From: Nostoc sp. PCC 7524
GTDB lineage: Bacteria > Cyanobacteriota > Cyanobacteriia > Cyanobacteriales > Nostocaceae
Length of the DNA stretch: 64,000 bases
NCBI RefSeq assembly: GCF_000316645.1
Contig: NC_019684.1
Coordinates: forward strand, 5,058,001-5,122,000
Direction of reading: 5' to 3'
Shown: in pieces, positions 11,171 to 20,490 of the stretch
Numbering within the stretch: position 1 is the stretch's first letter
Layout of the letters: each line of letters begins with the position of its first letter
Notes under the pieces: model-generated
What the model was told of the DNA's origin: nothing
What the model saw: the letters and a program-made list of their open reading frames with translations, nothing else
Database searches by the model: none
Program-made: the position numbers and the translations under genes

Positions 11171-11506
11171 ATGATTCATGTGAGCCAAGCAGCAGCAACT
11201 GAAATCAGTCGCTTACGCGCAAAGCAACAACCAAACAAGTTTTTTCGGTTAGCAGTTAAATCCGGTGGCTGTTCCGGTTGGTTTTACGATATGTCTTTTG
11301 ATGAACAGATCGAGGCAGGCGATCGCGTTTTTGAGGTTAACAGCCTGTCAGTAGTCATAGATGCCACCAGCTGGGATTACGTCAATGGGTTAGCAATAGA
11401 TTATTCAGAGGATTTGATGGGTGGAGGTTTTCGCTTTCATAATCCTCAAGCTGTTGTTACCTGTGGCTGTGGCAATTCCTTCTCTACTACTCCAACGGTG
11501 GCTTAA
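11171..11506 (+). CDS. HesB/IscA-type iron-sulfur carrier
   Basis: An A-type Fe-S carrier of 111 residues, the usual family size. The three conserved cysteines are present: Cys34 in SGGCSG and Cys98/Cys100 in the CGCG tail. Such proteins receive clusters from the SUF scaffold and pass them to targets, or bind iron. The ATG at 11171 starts the conserved N-terminus directly. It lies just upstream of the ribosomal protein operon, but the 110-bp gap and different job suggest a separate transcript. Sequence alone does not tell IscA from SufA-like roles. Confidence 0.9.
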   Translation: MIHVSQAAATEISRLRAKQQPNKFFRLAVKSGGCSGWFYDMSFDEQIEAGDRVFEVNSLSVVIDATSWDYVNGLAIDYSEDLMGGGFRFHNPQAVVTCGCGNSFSTTPTVA

Positions 11507-11617
11507 GCAAAAAATTAAAAATAAATAATCTGAGAGTTTGACATAAAAGCATAAAAAAAGATATAATCAGGATTTGTTAAAACTTAGACTAGCAATCAGC
11601 TTCACGCGCTGTTACTC

Positions 11618-12001
11618 ATGCCAACAATACAGCAATTAATACGTAGCGAACGCGAAAAAGCGCGTCAGAAAACCAAGTCACCGGCTCTCAAGCAATGCCC
11701 CCAGCGTCGGGGCGTTTGTACCAGAGTATATACGACTACACCTAAAAAACCCAACTCGGCTCTGCGTAAAGTAGCAAGAGTAAGACTGACCTCTGGATTT
11801 GAAGTGACAGCTTACATCCCCGGAATTGGCCACAACTTACAAGAACACTCAGTTGTGATGATTCGTGGTGGTCGGGTTAAGGATCTGCCTGGTGTGAGAT
11901 ATCACATAATTCGTGGCACCTTGGATACAGCTGGAGTAAAAGACCGTAAACAAGGTCGTTCCAAATATGGAACCAAGCGTCCCAAAGAAGCGAAAAAATA
12001 G
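11618..12001 (+). CDS. rpsL: 30S ribosomal protein S12
   Basis: Protein S12 of the small subunit, at the decoding centre. It has 127 residues, slightly longer than E. coli S12 as usual in cyanobacteria, with the conserved [13 protein letters not shown] loop where streptomycin-resistance changes and a conserved Lys occur, and [13 protein letters not shown]. It is the first gene of the str operon rpsL-rpsG-fusA-tuf, all on the plus strand. The C-terminus is lysine-rich and binds rRNA. Confidence 0.98.
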   Translation: MPTIQQLIRSEREKARQKTKSPALKQCPQRRGVCTRVYTTTPKKPNSALRKVARVRLTSGFEVTAYIPGIGHNLQEHSVVMIRGGRVKDLPGVRYHIIRGTLDTAGVKDRKQGRSKYGTKRPKEAKK

Positions 12002-12400
12002 GAATAGCGATTAATCGTTAACTCATGCGATTGATCGCTTGACCATAAAGCGCCAAAAATCAATAACCATGAAAGGCGCTAGTTCTGAAACAGTATTAAT
12101 TACTTATAAAATCCCTGTTTCCAGAAATTTGGTAAAGCTTCTACTTCAAACCTACTACTCAGCGAGCAAGTGTAGGTAGCATAAGAAATGTTGTAAGCGG
12201 CAGCAGCATTTATTTTTGCACCCTAGATTACTCAGACTATTGTCGCTTTGTGTTCTCAGTTGAGAAGTCTAGAACAAATTAGGGTCACTGCAACCGTAGA
12301 GCCAACCATTGCGGAACCTCATCTGTAGCCGCAAAGCTCAGAGAATCCGCCGTCTGATAGCATATAATTTCGTTGCCAAATCTGAATTTAAGGTTAAAGT
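12002..12400. other. Unusually long rpsL-rpsG spacer
   Basis: 399 bp separate two genes that are normally close in the str operon. Just after rpsL an imperfect inverted repeat (AGCGATTAATCG at 12006-12017 against CGATTGATCGCT at 12028-12039) could attenuate or process the mRNA. A second promoter for rpsG-fusA-tuf in this space is plausible (inference). No reading frame of note is present. Confidence 0.5.
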
Positions 12401-12871
12401 ATGTCTCGTCGTGGTGTTACTCAAAGGCGGCCAGTTCCGTCTGACTCCGTGTACAATAGTCGGCTTGTGAGCATGATCATCCGACGGGTGATGCGTCATG
12501 GCAAAAAATCATTGGCTGCACGCATTGTCTATGATGCTTTAAAAACTATAGAGGAACGTACTGGTAACAATGCACTAGAAGTGTTTGAAAGAGCAGTACG
12601 CAACGCCACCCCTCTAGTAGAAGTAAAAGCTCGTCGGGTTGGTGGTGCAACCTATCAAGTACCAATGGAAGTACGTTCAGAACGGGGTATTACCCTCGCC
12701 CTGCGTTGGCTGGTACAATTTTCTAGGTCTAGACCTGGACGCACAATGGCTAGCAGATTAGCTAACGAATTACTAGATGCTGCCAATGAAACAGGCAACG
12801 CTATTCGTAAGCGGGAAGAAACACACCGGATGGCGGAAGCAAACAAAGCTTTTGCACACTATCGTTACTAA
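12401..12871 (+). CDS. rpsG: 30S ribosomal protein S7
   Basis: A primary 16S rRNA-binding protein that organises the 30S head. At 156 residues it has standard length, begins MSRRG and contains the conserved [12 protein letters not shown] and [14 protein letters not shown] stretches. It follows rpsL in the str operon and precedes fusA by 140 bp. AAGG lies about 10 bases before the ATG. Nothing unusual in the protein. Confidence 0.98.
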   Translation: MSRRGVTQRRPVPSDSVYNSRLVSMIIRRVMRHGKKSLAARIVYDALKTIEERTGNNALEVFERAVRNATPLVEVKARRVGGATYQVPMEVRSERGITLALRWLVQFSRSRPGRTMASRLANELLDAANETGNAIRKREETHRMAEANKAFAHYRY

Positions 12872-13011
12872 GTAAAATAGCGGTATATCGTGCCTCCCAA
12901 AGCGGTATATCGCAGAATTACACAAGCAAAGACGGTTTTCCGTAAGAGTATAGAATCTTAACAAAGAGTAATATACAAGATATCATGAGGCAAAAACCAT
13001 AGGAGGATACT

Positions 13012-15090
13012 GTGGCACGTACAAACCCGCTAGAGAAAGTACGCAATATCGGTATTGCGGCGCACATAGATGCGGGCAAAACAACGACAACAGAGAGAAT
13101 ATTATTTTACTCTGGAATAATTCATAAAATTGGGGAAGTCCACGAAGGAACTGCTGTAACTGACTGGATGGATCAAGAGCGGGAGCGGGGGATTACCATC
13201 ACTGCTGCGGCGATCAGTACCAGCTGGAAAGATCATCAAATTAACATTATCGATACTCCAGGCCACGTAGACTTCACCATTGAAGTTGAACGTTCTATGC
13301 GGGTGTTGGATGGTGTAATTGCAGTATTTTGCTCTGTAGGTGGTGTACAACCCCAATCAGAAACAGTGTGGCGGCAAGCAGATCGCTACAAAGTGCCTCG
13401 GATTGCCTTTATTAACAAGATGGATCGCACAGGCGCGAACTTTTATAGAGTTCACGAACAAATGCGCGATCGCCTACGGGCTAATGCCATTGCTATTCAA
13501 CTGCCCATTGGTAGCGAAAACGAATTCAAAGGCATTGTAGACTTGGTAAGAAAGCGGGCGTATATCTATACCAATGACCAAGGTACAGATATCCAAGAAG
13601 CTGATATTCCGGCGGATATGCAAGAGCAAACCGAAGAGTACTATACCAAGTTAATAGAAGCAGTTGCCGAAACCGACGACGCGCTGATGAACAAGTACTT
13701 CGAGGGTGAAGCACTTACAGAAGAAGAAATCCGTACTGCTTTGCGTAAAGGTACAATCGCCGGTGCGATTGTACCCGTACTCTGTGGTTCAGCCTTTAAA
13801 AACAAAGGCGTGCAGTTAATGTTGGATGCAGTTGTAGATTATCTGCCCGCACCAACAGAAGTACCTCCCATTCAAGGTACACTCGCCAATGGTGATACCG
13901 TCGAGCGCCGAGCTGATGATGATGAACCCCTAGCGGCGCTGGCATTTAAAATTATGGCTGACCCCTACGGTCGCCTCACCTTTGTACGTGTCTACTCTGG
14001 CGTTCTGAAAAAAGGTAGCTATGTATTAAACGCTACCAAAAACAAGAAAGAAAGAATTTCCCGTTTAGTAATCTTAAAAGCAGATGAACGTCAAGATGTA
14101 GAAGAGCTACGTGCAGGTGATTTAGGCGCTGCATTGGGTTTAAAGGAAACCTTGACAGGTGATACTATCACTGATGAAGGCGCACCAGTAATTCTGGAAT
14201 CCCTATTCATTCCAGAGCCTGTAATCTCGGTAGCGGTTGAACCCAAAACCAAGAACGACATGGATAAGCTATCCAAGGCTCTGCAATCTCTCTCAGAAGA
14301 AGACCCGACCTTCCGCGTCAACGTTGACCCAGAAACCAACCAAACTGTAATTGCAGGGATGGGTGAACTCCATCTAGAAATTCTGGTAGACCGGATGTTG
14401 CGCGAATTTAAAGTAGAGGCGAACGTGGGTGCGCCACAGGTAGCTTACCGAGAAACGATTCGTAAACCAGTTACCAACGTAGAAGGTAAGTTCATCCGTC
14501 AAAGTGGTGGTAAAGGTCAATACGGTCACGTTGTAATCAATTTGGAACCAGGAGAACCTGGTACAGGCTTTGAATTCGTCTCAAAAATTGTTGGTGGTGT
14601 AGTACCTAAAGAGTACATTGGACCTGCCGAACAAGGTATGAAAGAAAGCTGTGAATCTGGTATTTTAGCTGGATATCCACTAATTGATGTCAAAGCGACG
14701 TTAGTTCATGGCTCTTACCACGATGTAGACTCTTCGGAAATGGCTTTTAAAATTGCTGGATCAATGGCAATGAAAGAAGCTGTACTGAAAGCTTCACCAG
14801 TATTGTTAGAGCCTGTAATGAAAGTTGAGGTGGAAGTTCCTGAAGACTTTATTGGGAACGTGATTGGCGACCTCATCTCTCGTCGGGGGCAGATTGAGAG
14901 CCAAAGCACTGAACAGGGACTCGCTAAAGTGGCATCAAAAGTTCCACTGGCGACCATGTTTGGCTACGCTACCGATATCCGGTCGAAAACCCAAGGTCGG
15001 GGTATCTTTACGATGGAGTTCAGCCACTACGAAGAGGTACCTCGTAACGTGGCTGAGGCAATTATCGCAAAAAGCAAAGGGAACGCTTAA
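13012..15090 (+). CDS. fusA: Elongation factor G
   Basis: The translocation GTPase, 692 residues, full length. The N-terminal G domain shows the P-loop [13 protein letters not shown], the switch region [16 protein letters not shown] and NKMDRTGA; domains II-V follow to a normal C-terminus. The start is GTG at 13012, preceded by a strong AGGAGG at 13001-13006. Within the str operon, tuf follows after 22 bp, so the two are co-transcribed. Cyanobacteria often carry further EF-G paralogues; this str-operon copy is the housekeeping one. Confidence 0.98.
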   Translation: MARTNPLEKVRNIGIAAHIDAGKTTTTERILFYSGIIHKIGEVHEGTAVTDWMDQERERGITITAAAISTSWKDHQINIIDTPGHVDFTIEVERSMRVLDGVIAVFCSVGGVQPQSETVWRQADRYKVPRIAFINKMDRTGANFYRVHEQMRDRLRANAIAIQLPIGSENEFKGIVDLVRKRAYIYTNDQGTDIQEADIPADMQEQTEEYYTKLIEAVAETDDALMNKYFEGEALTEEEIRTALRKGTIAGAIVPVLCGSAFKNKGVQLMLDAVVDYLPAPTEVPPIQGTLANGDTVERRADDDEPLAALAFKIMADPYGRLTFVRVYSGVLKKGSYVLNATKNKKERISRLVILKADERQDVEELRAGDLGAALGLKETLTGDTITDEGAPVILESLFIPEPVISVAVEPKTKNDMDKLSKALQSLSEEDPTFRVNVDPETNQTVIAGMGELHLEILVDRMLREFKVEANVGAPQVAYRETIRKPVTNVEGKFIRQSGGKGQYGHVVINLEPGEPGTGFEFVSKIVGGVVPKEYIGPAEQGMKESCESGILAGYPLIDVKATLVHGSYHDVDSSEMAFKIAGSMAMKEAVLKASPVLLEPVMKVEVEVPEDFIGNVIGDLISRRGQIESQSTEQGLAKVASKVPLATMFGYATDIRSKTQGRGIFTMEFSHYEEVPRNVAEAIIAKSKGNA

Positions 15091-15112
15091 TTAAAAAAGG
15101 AAACGAGCATTC

Positions 15113-16342
15113 ATGGCACGCGCAAAGTTTGAAAGGAATAAACCCCACGTTAACATCGGTACTGTTGGCCACGTTGACCACGGTAAAACTACTTTAACAG
15201 CAGCTATTACCATGACCTTGGCTGCTTTGGGTAAAGCTGAAGCTAAAGCTTACGACCAAATCGATAACGCACCCGAAGAAAAAGCACGGGGTATTACAAT
15301 TAACACTGCTCACGTTGAGTATGAAACTGACAGACGGCACTATGCTCACGTAGATTGTCCCGGACACGCTGACTATGTGAAAAATATGATCACTGGTGCA
15401 GCACAAATGGATGGGGCTATCCTCGTGGTAGCTGCTACTGATGGTCCTATGCCCCAAACTCGTGAACACATTCTGTTAGCACGTCAGGTAGGTGTACCTA
15501 ACCTAGTAGTCTTCTTGAACAAGGAAGACATGGTGGACGACGAAGAATTGCTAGAGTTGGTGGAACTAGAAGTTCGGGAACTGCTCTCTAGCTATGACTT
15601 CGATGGTGACAATATTCCCGTTGTTAAAGGTTCTGGTCTGCAAGCTTTAGAAGCTATGGTCAAGAACCCCAAAACCCAACGTGGTGAAAATCCTTGGGTA
15701 GACAAAATCTATGCATTGATGGATGCTGTAGATTCTTACATTCCCGACCCAGAGCGTGATGTTGACAAGCCTTTCTTGATGGCTGTAGAAGACGTATTCT
15801 CCATCACAGGTCGTGGTACTGTAGCTACCGGACGGATTGAACGTGGTAAGGTCAAAGTCGGCGATGTTGTGGAATTAGTAGGTATCAGAGATACCCGTAA
15901 CACCACCGTCACCGGGATTGAAATGTTCAAGAAGAGTCTCGATGAAGGTATGGCTGGTGATAACGCGGGTGTACTACTGCGCGGTATTCAAAAGGCTGAT
16001 ATCGAACGGGGTATGGTAATTGCTAAACCCGGTTCTATTACTCCTCACACCCAATTTGAAGGTGAAGTATACGTACTCACTGAAAAAGAAGGTGGTCGGA
16101 AAACACCCTTCTTCTCTGGCTACCGTCCCCAGTTTTATGTACGGACAACTGATGTAACCGGCACAATTACAGCCTTCACTTCTGATGATGGTAGTGAAGC
16201 AGAAATGGTGATGCCCGGCGATCGCATCAAGATGACAGTAGAATTGATTAACCCAATCGCGATTGAGCAAGGTATGCGCTTTGCGATTCGTGAAGGTGGT
16301 CGCACCATCGGTGCTGGTGTCGTCTCAAAAATCCTCAAATAG
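15113..16342 (+). CDS. tuf: Elongation factor Tu
   Basis: Carries aminoacyl-tRNA to the ribosome. It is 409 residues, the usual cyanobacterial length. Motifs are intact: [14 protein letters not shown]-loop, [24 protein letters not shown] and the C-terminal [13 protein letters not shown]. The spacer to fusA is 22 bp with an AGGAAACGAG leader. A strong hairpin follows the gene, so rpsJ is probably expressed partly from its own signals. Confidence 0.99.
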   Translation: MARAKFERNKPHVNIGTVGHVDHGKTTLTAAITMTLAALGKAEAKAYDQIDNAPEEKARGITINTAHVEYETDRRHYAHVDCPGHADYVKNMITGAAQMDGAILVVAATDGPMPQTREHILLARQVGVPNLVVFLNKEDMVDDEELLELVELEVRELLSSYDFDGDNIPVVKGSGLQALEAMVKNPKTQRGENPWVDKIYALMDAVDSYIPDPERDVDKPFLMAVEDVFSITGRGTVATGRIERGKVKVGDVVELVGIRDTRNTTVTGIEMFKKSLDEGMAGDNAGVLLRGIQKADIERGMVIAKPGSITPHTQFEGEVYVLTEKEGGRKTPFFSGYRPQFYVRTTDVTGTITAFTSDDGSEAEMVMPGDRIKMTVELINPIAIEQGMRFAIREGGRTIGAGVVSKILK

Positions 16343-16363
16343 TACGTTTTTACCCTAATAACC

Positions 16364-16400
16364 AAGAGCAGAGATGGTAAAACGCCTCTCTGCTCTTTTA
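16364..16400 (+). terminator. Intrinsic terminator after tuf
   Basis: Perfect 11-bp stem AAGAGCAGAGA / TCTCTGCTCTT (16364-16374 and 16387-16397) with a 12-base loop, running into a T-rich end. It closes the str operon, probably partially, given that rpsJ follows. Confidence 0.8.
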
Positions 16401-16467
16401 TCTGAACTGAATTTGTAGGAGTGGGGCGTAGGGAATAGAGAGTAAGGTAAAAGCAAAATCTACTACT

Positions 16468-16500
16468 CCCAAATCCCCAGTCCCCAATCCCCAATCCCCT
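16468..16500. repeat. Heptad tandem repeat between tuf and rpsJ
   Basis: Four to five CCCCAGT/CCCCAAT units sit in the tuf-rpsJ spacer, between the terminator and the rpsJ ribosome-binding site. The repeat has entered a normally compact operon. Confidence 0.8.
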
Positions 16501-16528
16501 AACTTCATCCGAACCAGGAAAATTTAAG

Positions 16529-16846
16529 ATGGCAACTCTACAGCAGCAGAAAATTAGAATTCGTTTACAAGCTTTTGACCGTCGATTATTGGATACATCT
16601 TGCGAGAAGATTGTAGACACAGCTAACCGGACTAACGCTACAGCTATAGGCCCGATTCCTTTACCGACAAAACGGAAAATTTACTGCGTGCTGCGATCTC
16701 CTCACGTAGACAAAGATTCACGGGAACATTTTGAAACCCGTACCCATCGCCGGATTATTGACATCTACCAACCTTCTTCTAAAACCATTGATGCTCTGAT
16801 GAAGCTCGATTTACCATCGGGTGTGGACATTGAAGTAAAACTTTAA
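16529..16846 (+). CDS. rpsJ: 30S ribosomal protein S10
   Basis: S10 of the 30S head, also the NusB partner in antitermination. 105 residues with the conserved [10 protein letters not shown] start and GPIPLPTK loop. The family motif RRIIDIYQP is intact near the C-terminus. AGGAAA precedes the ATG by nine bases. In most bacteria rpsJ heads the S10 operon; cyanobacteria keep it after tuf, as here. Confidence 0.98.
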   Translation: MATLQQQKIRIRLQAFDRRLLDTSCEKIVDTANRTNATAIGPIPLPTKRKIYCVLRSPHVDKDSREHFETRTHRRIIDIYQPSSKTIDALMKLDLPSGVDIEVKL

Positions 16847-16855
16847 TTTTTAATC

Positions 16856-16890
16856 AAAAAGCCCTGAGATAAATTTCTTCAGGGCTTTTT
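16856..16890 (+). terminator. Intrinsic terminator after rpsJ
   Basis: A 12-bp stem (AAAAAGCCCTGA / TCAGGGCTTTTT) closed by an 11-base loop and ending in a T-run, 10 bp after the rpsJ stop. Classic rho-independent shape; it ends the ribosomal operon. Confidence 0.92.
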
Positions 16891-16983
16891 ATTAGCTGTA
16901 AAACAGATGTTAGAATGTAAACAAAATACGGGAAAAGCAGAGATCAGTAAATTTTATAGAATTAAATTTATACTTAGGTAACA

Positions 16984-17634
16984 ATGACATCTTCTTCTAA
17001 AATAGCAGTTCGTGAACTACCTCTGTTCCCGTTACCCGAAGTAGTTCTGTTTCCTACTAGACCTCTTCCCCTGCATATTTTTGAGTTTCGCTACCGAATC
17101 ATGATGAACACGATTTTGGAAAGCGATCGCAGGTTCGGTGTGTTAATGTTTGACCCCATCAAAGGTACGATTGCGAACGTTGGCTGTTGTGCAGAAATTA
17201 TTCACTACCAACGCCTACCAGATGACCGCATGAAGATGCTTACCTTGGGACAACAGAGGTTTCGGGTTCTAGAGTACGTTCGAGAAAAGCCTTACCGTGT
17301 TGGTTTAGTGGAATGGATAGAAGACCAAGCACCAAGTAAAGATTTACGGCCTTTGGCTACGGAAGTGGGACAACTGCTGCGTGATGTTGTTAGGCTTTCC
17401 GCTAAGTTAACCGAACAAAATATAGAACTGCCAGAAGAGTTGCCTGACTTACCAACAGAGCTATCTTATTGGGTAGCTAGTAACCTTTACGGTGTCGCCA
17501 GCGAGCAGCAGTCATTACTAGAAATGCAAGATACTGCTACTCGCCTAGAACGGGAATCAGAAATTTTGACCACTACTCGAAATCATTTGGCGGCTCGTTC
17601 TGTACTGAAAGACACCTTTAATCAGAAATTATAA
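16984..17634 (+). CDS. Stand-alone Lon N-terminal (LON substrate-binding) domain protein
   Basis: 216 residues with the Lon N-domain only. ELPLFPLPEVVLFP and LPLHIFEFRYRIM are typical of its start, followed by a helical C-terminal half. The AAA+ and Ser-Lys protease domains of Lon are absent, so it is not a protease. Such proteins are widespread in cyanobacteria and plastids and are thought to bind unfolded or specific client proteins; the client is unknown. It has its own promoter region after the rpsJ terminator. The ATG at 16984 starts the conserved domain directly. Confidence 0.88.
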   Translation: MTSSSKIAVRELPLFPLPEVVLFPTRPLPLHIFEFRYRIMMNTILESDRRFGVLMFDPIKGTIANVGCCAEIIHYQRLPDDRMKMLTLGQQRFRVLEYVREKPYRVGLVEWIEDQAPSKDLRPLATEVGQLLRDVVRLSAKLTEQNIELPEELPDLPTELSYWVASNLYGVASEQQSLLEMQDTATRLERESEILTTTRNHLAARSVLKDTFNQKL

Positions 17635-17648
17635 CTTCCTACTTTTAC

Positions 17649-17679
17649 AAGAGTTGTTGATTGTCAAATCACAACTCTT
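17649..17679. terminator. Hairpin between convergent genes
   Basis: Perfect 9-bp stem AAGAGTTGT / ACAACTCTT in the 34-bp space between the converging Lon-domain and pheA genes; its right arm covers the last pheA codons. No T-run on either side, so termination is inferred from position only. Confidence 0.45.
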
Positions 17680-18547
17680 GTGTACTGATTGGCACTAAAC
17701 TATAACTACCAAATATTTTTAAAACTTCTGTGTAGGCATTTATTTCCCCTAACGCAGATTGCATTTTTGGCGTATCGACAGCAGCCTCTAAGTCAATAAA
17801 AAATAAATACTCTCCTAGCGATCGCTTTGTCGGCCGTGACTCAATCCGACTGAGGTTAATCCCTAGTTGAGCAAATACTTGCAATGGTTTCATCAATGCC
17901 CCTGGTACGTTAGCCGGGACACTAAAAGCGATAGATGTGTGACTAGGGTTTTGTACGGGGAAATGCTGAATAATATCTGATGCTGTCTGACTAATTACCC
18001 AAAAGCGTGTGCAGTTTTCTGGATAATCATTAATATTATTAGCTAAAATCGGCAAGTTGTAAATTTGAGCAGCTCTAGCAGAGGCGATCGCGGCTGTTGT
18101 TAAGTCATGTTGTAAAGTTTGTAATGCTTCAGTGGTAGAATTACTAGGAATTAATTGTACAGTGGGTAAAAACTCTCCCAACCAATTCTGGCACTGCGCC
18201 AAGCCTTGGGGATGGGAATAAACAGTTTTAATCCTATCTAAGCTAGTTGCACAAGAAATTAACGCGTGGGCAATGGGCATCACCAAAGCTGATTTGATTC
18301 GCAAACTGTCTATTTGCCATAGCGTATCCATTGTCATGGTGACGCTGCCCTCAATAGAATTTTCGACAGGCACAACAGCTAACTGGGTTTCTCCTTGGGC
18401 TACGGCTTTTAATGACTGGGCAATACTAGGATAGGGGCGTAAAACAGTTTCCATGCCTGTATTTTGTGTGAGCCATTTTACATAGATAATAGTGGCTTGT
18501 TCTGCATAAGTCCCAGGTGGTCCTAAATGGGCAATTGATAGAGTCAC
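17669..18547 (-). CDS. pheA: Prephenate dehydratase
   Basis: Converts prephenate to phenylpyruvate in phenylalanine synthesis. The 292 residues comprise the periplasmic-binding-like catalytic domain (HLGPPGTYAEQA at the N-terminus, VPVENSIEGSV, and the NCTRFWVI region carrying the catalytic Thr) and a C-terminal ACT domain with the LSRIESRP effector-binding signature. It is monofunctional, with no chorismate mutase domain. The ACT domain predicts feedback inhibition by phenylalanine (known for the family). The start codon is GTG at 18547. It is transcribed alone. Confidence 0.95.
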   Translation of the reverse strand: MTLSIAHLGPPGTYAEQATIIYVKWLTQNTGMETVLRPYPSIAQSLKAVAQGETQLAVVPVENSIEGSVTMTMDTLWQIDSLRIKSALVMPIAHALISCATSLDRIKTVYSHPQGLAQCQNWLGEFLPTVQLIPSNSTTEALQTLQHDLTTAAIASARAAQIYNLPILANNINDYPENCTRFWVISQTASDIIQHFPVQNPSHTSIAFSVPANVPGALMKPLQVFAQLGINLSRIESRPTKRSLGEYLFFIDLEAAVDTPKMQSALGEINAYTEVLKIFGSYSLVPISTQEL

Positions 18548-19088
18548 AGCATTGATTCCTTAGTTATTTCTGATGACGGAGTACTGAATTTTTGTATTCT
18601 TAATACATACTTTTTAGAGAATTTACTGCCTTTAGACTAAGTGATCAGAATAAATTAAATGCCATTATTTACATATTTTTATTTGCCCAGCCTTGCCCTA
18701 AATGTATGGTAAACCGTCTTAAATGTTACCAGGTTTTTAGGTTATTAATACCAGTTCTCTTTGAAGCTGCACCTTATTTTGGCTCATCTCAACTTCCCTG
18801 CGAGTTCGGGGAAGCACCCCAGGCTATGGGGTTGTTTCTACGCGTCTTAACATAGAAATGGTATAAGAAGTTAATAATGTTTTTTGAACGAAAAATAATT
18901 TATATTTGAGATATAATATATTTTTAAAGAAAATATTGCCAAACATTGTAATAACTAATGATCACCATAAGTAAATATAGTTTTTATAATCAATTTAGGT
19001 TCAGTCAAATAATTCTTTCCTGAATAAAAACAATAAAATCATAATTTCATCAATAATAAAAATATCAAACAATTCGTATTACTAACTC
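18548..19088. other. Divergent promoter region of pheA and the DUF1997 gene, with two small hairpins
   Basis: About 540 bp. Two adjacent inverted repeats, CTTCCC..GGGAAG (18792-18813) and ACCCC..GGGGT (18816-18832), form a G/C-rich island in otherwise AT-rich DNA and look like a dispersed palindromic repeat. No reading frame or tRNA was seen. Confidence 0.4.
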
Positions 19089-19676
19089 ATGGCTACCAAG
19101 TTTACTGCCTCCCAATCGGTAGAAATTGCTGTTCCTCATCAGCCTATTCCTATTCAGCACTACTTGCGTCAGCCGCAACGCCTAGTTAATGCTTTGGTTG
19201 ATCAAAAGCGCATTCACCAGCTATCTGAGGAAGTATTTCGCTTAAAAATGCGTCCTTTGGCTTTTATGTCACTCAGTATTCAGCCGACTGTAGACATGAG
19301 AGTTTGGGCAGAATCAAACGGCATAATTTATCTGCGATCGGTAGGTTGTGAAATTCTTGGTTTTGAATACATTAATCAGCGATTCTCTTTAAACTTACGA
19401 GGACATTTATCTCCATACCAAATAAATATGGATACGCATCTGCAAGGTAGAGCTGATTTAGAAGTGCAAGTGGATTTGCCACCACCTTTTTCCCTTACTC
19501 CTAAACCAATCCTAGAAGCAACTGGTAATGGCTTACTCAAGAGTGTATTGTTAACAGTTAAGCAAAGATTAATGCACCAACTCTTAGAAGATTATCGTCA
19601 ATGGGTAATTTCACAAACCCAAGGACAACCCTTGGATAATGATGTTGCTAATTTGCCAATACTGAATATAGAGTGA
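19089..19676 (+). CDS. DUF1997 family protein
   Basis: A 195-residue cytosolic protein of the DUF1997 family, found in cyanobacteria and plant plastids. It has a conserved LRQPQRLVNALVD start, RLKMRPLAFM in the middle and a LKSVLLTVKQRLMHQLLEDY C-terminal helix. There is no signal peptide, membrane span or catalytic motif. The beta-rich central part (LRGHLSPYQINMDTHLQG) suggests a lipid- or pigment-binding fold, but that is only an impression. Function unknown. It converges on rnhB. Confidence 0.75.
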   Translation: MATKFTASQSVEIAVPHQPIPIQHYLRQPQRLVNALVDQKRIHQLSEEVFRLKMRPLAFMSLSIQPTVDMRVWAESNGIIYLRSVGCEILGFEYINQRFSLNLRGHLSPYQINMDTHLQGRADLEVQVDLPPPFSLTPKPILEATGNGLLKSVLLTVKQRLMHQLLEDYRQWVISQTQGQPLDNDVANLPILNIE

Positions 19677-19756
19677 TTTTTTACTCATTCAACAGTGAAA
19701 TTTTTAAGTAAATCGGATTAGTCAATTCTGGAATAAATTATGTCATGAAATTCTGC

Positions 19757-19793
19757 GGGGAGGTGTTCTACTGTTAGTAAAAAACACCTCCCC
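19757..19793. terminator. Bidirectional hairpin between DUF1997 gene and rnhB
   Basis: Perfect 11-bp G/C-rich stem GGGGAGGTGTT / AACACCTCCCC with a 15-base loop, lying between two converging genes. No long T-run, so it acts either as a weak terminator or as a 3' end stabiliser. Confidence 0.6.
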
Positions 19794-19803
19794 AAAATAT
19801 TAT

Positions 19804-20481
19804 TTAGCTCTGGAATTTAATTTGGCAAGGTCGAAAAGACTTACGGTGTAGATATGAGGGTCCATATTTTTGCAATGCCAACAGATGCTTTTGACTGCCA
19901 TACCCCTTGTTATTATCTAAGTCATACATGGGATATTTAGTAGCTAAACGCAGTATCAAATCGTCACGCCAAACTTTAGCCACAATACTGGCTGCTGCAA
20001 TATTCAGCGATCGCTCATCTCCTTTGACGATGGTTTGCTGTGGTATCAGTAAGTCTTTTACCAACTGATTACCGTCCACCAAGCACAATGCAGGCTGTAC
20101 TTTTAACTTTTGTACAGCCCGCTTCATCGCTAACAGCGTTGCTTGCAAAATATTGATTTGATCGATTTCAGCAGTTGAGGCATAACCAATTTTCCAGTCT
20201 GTTGCTATCACACAAATTTGCTGTGCTAGCTGAACTCGGCGAGAACTAGATAACTTTTTACTATCTCTAATCTCAGCTGCTATCAGTTCTGGAAAAGCAG
20301 AAACTGGTAGTATGACTGCTGCTGCTACCACAGGTCCGAACAAGCAGCCCCGCCCTACTTCATCTACCCCAGCAATTAACCCTGAAATATTGGCAAAATC
20401 ATCAGAAAACTCCAGCCAACTGATTGCATCTAGGAGTGCTGGCGATCGCTCTGCCTTAGCAGTTTGCTTCATCTTGACCAT
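19804..20481 (-). CDS. rnhB: Ribonuclease HII
   Basis: Removes RNA from RNA-DNA hybrids and single ribonucleotides from DNA. 225 residues; the catalytic acids are seen in AGVDEVGRGCLFGP (Asp-Glu pair), DSKKLS and the VDGNQ segment. It starts nine bases after the rne stop, so the two form an rne-rnhB operon, an arrangement common in cyanobacteria. The first ATG (20481) and one three codons on are both possible. All family residues are intact. Confidence 0.96.
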   Translation of the reverse strand: MVKMKQTAKAERSPALLDAISWLEFSDDFANISGLIAGVDEVGRGCLFGPVVAAAVILPVSAFPELIAAEIRDSKKLSSSRRVQLAQQICVIATDWKIGYASTAEIDQINILQATLLAMKRAVQKLKVQPALCLVDGNQLVKDLLIPQQTIVKGDERSLNIAAASIVAKVWRDDLILRLATKYPMYDLDNNKGYGSQKHLLALQKYGPSYLHRKSFRPCQIKFQS

Positions 20482-20490
20482 ATAGACAGG

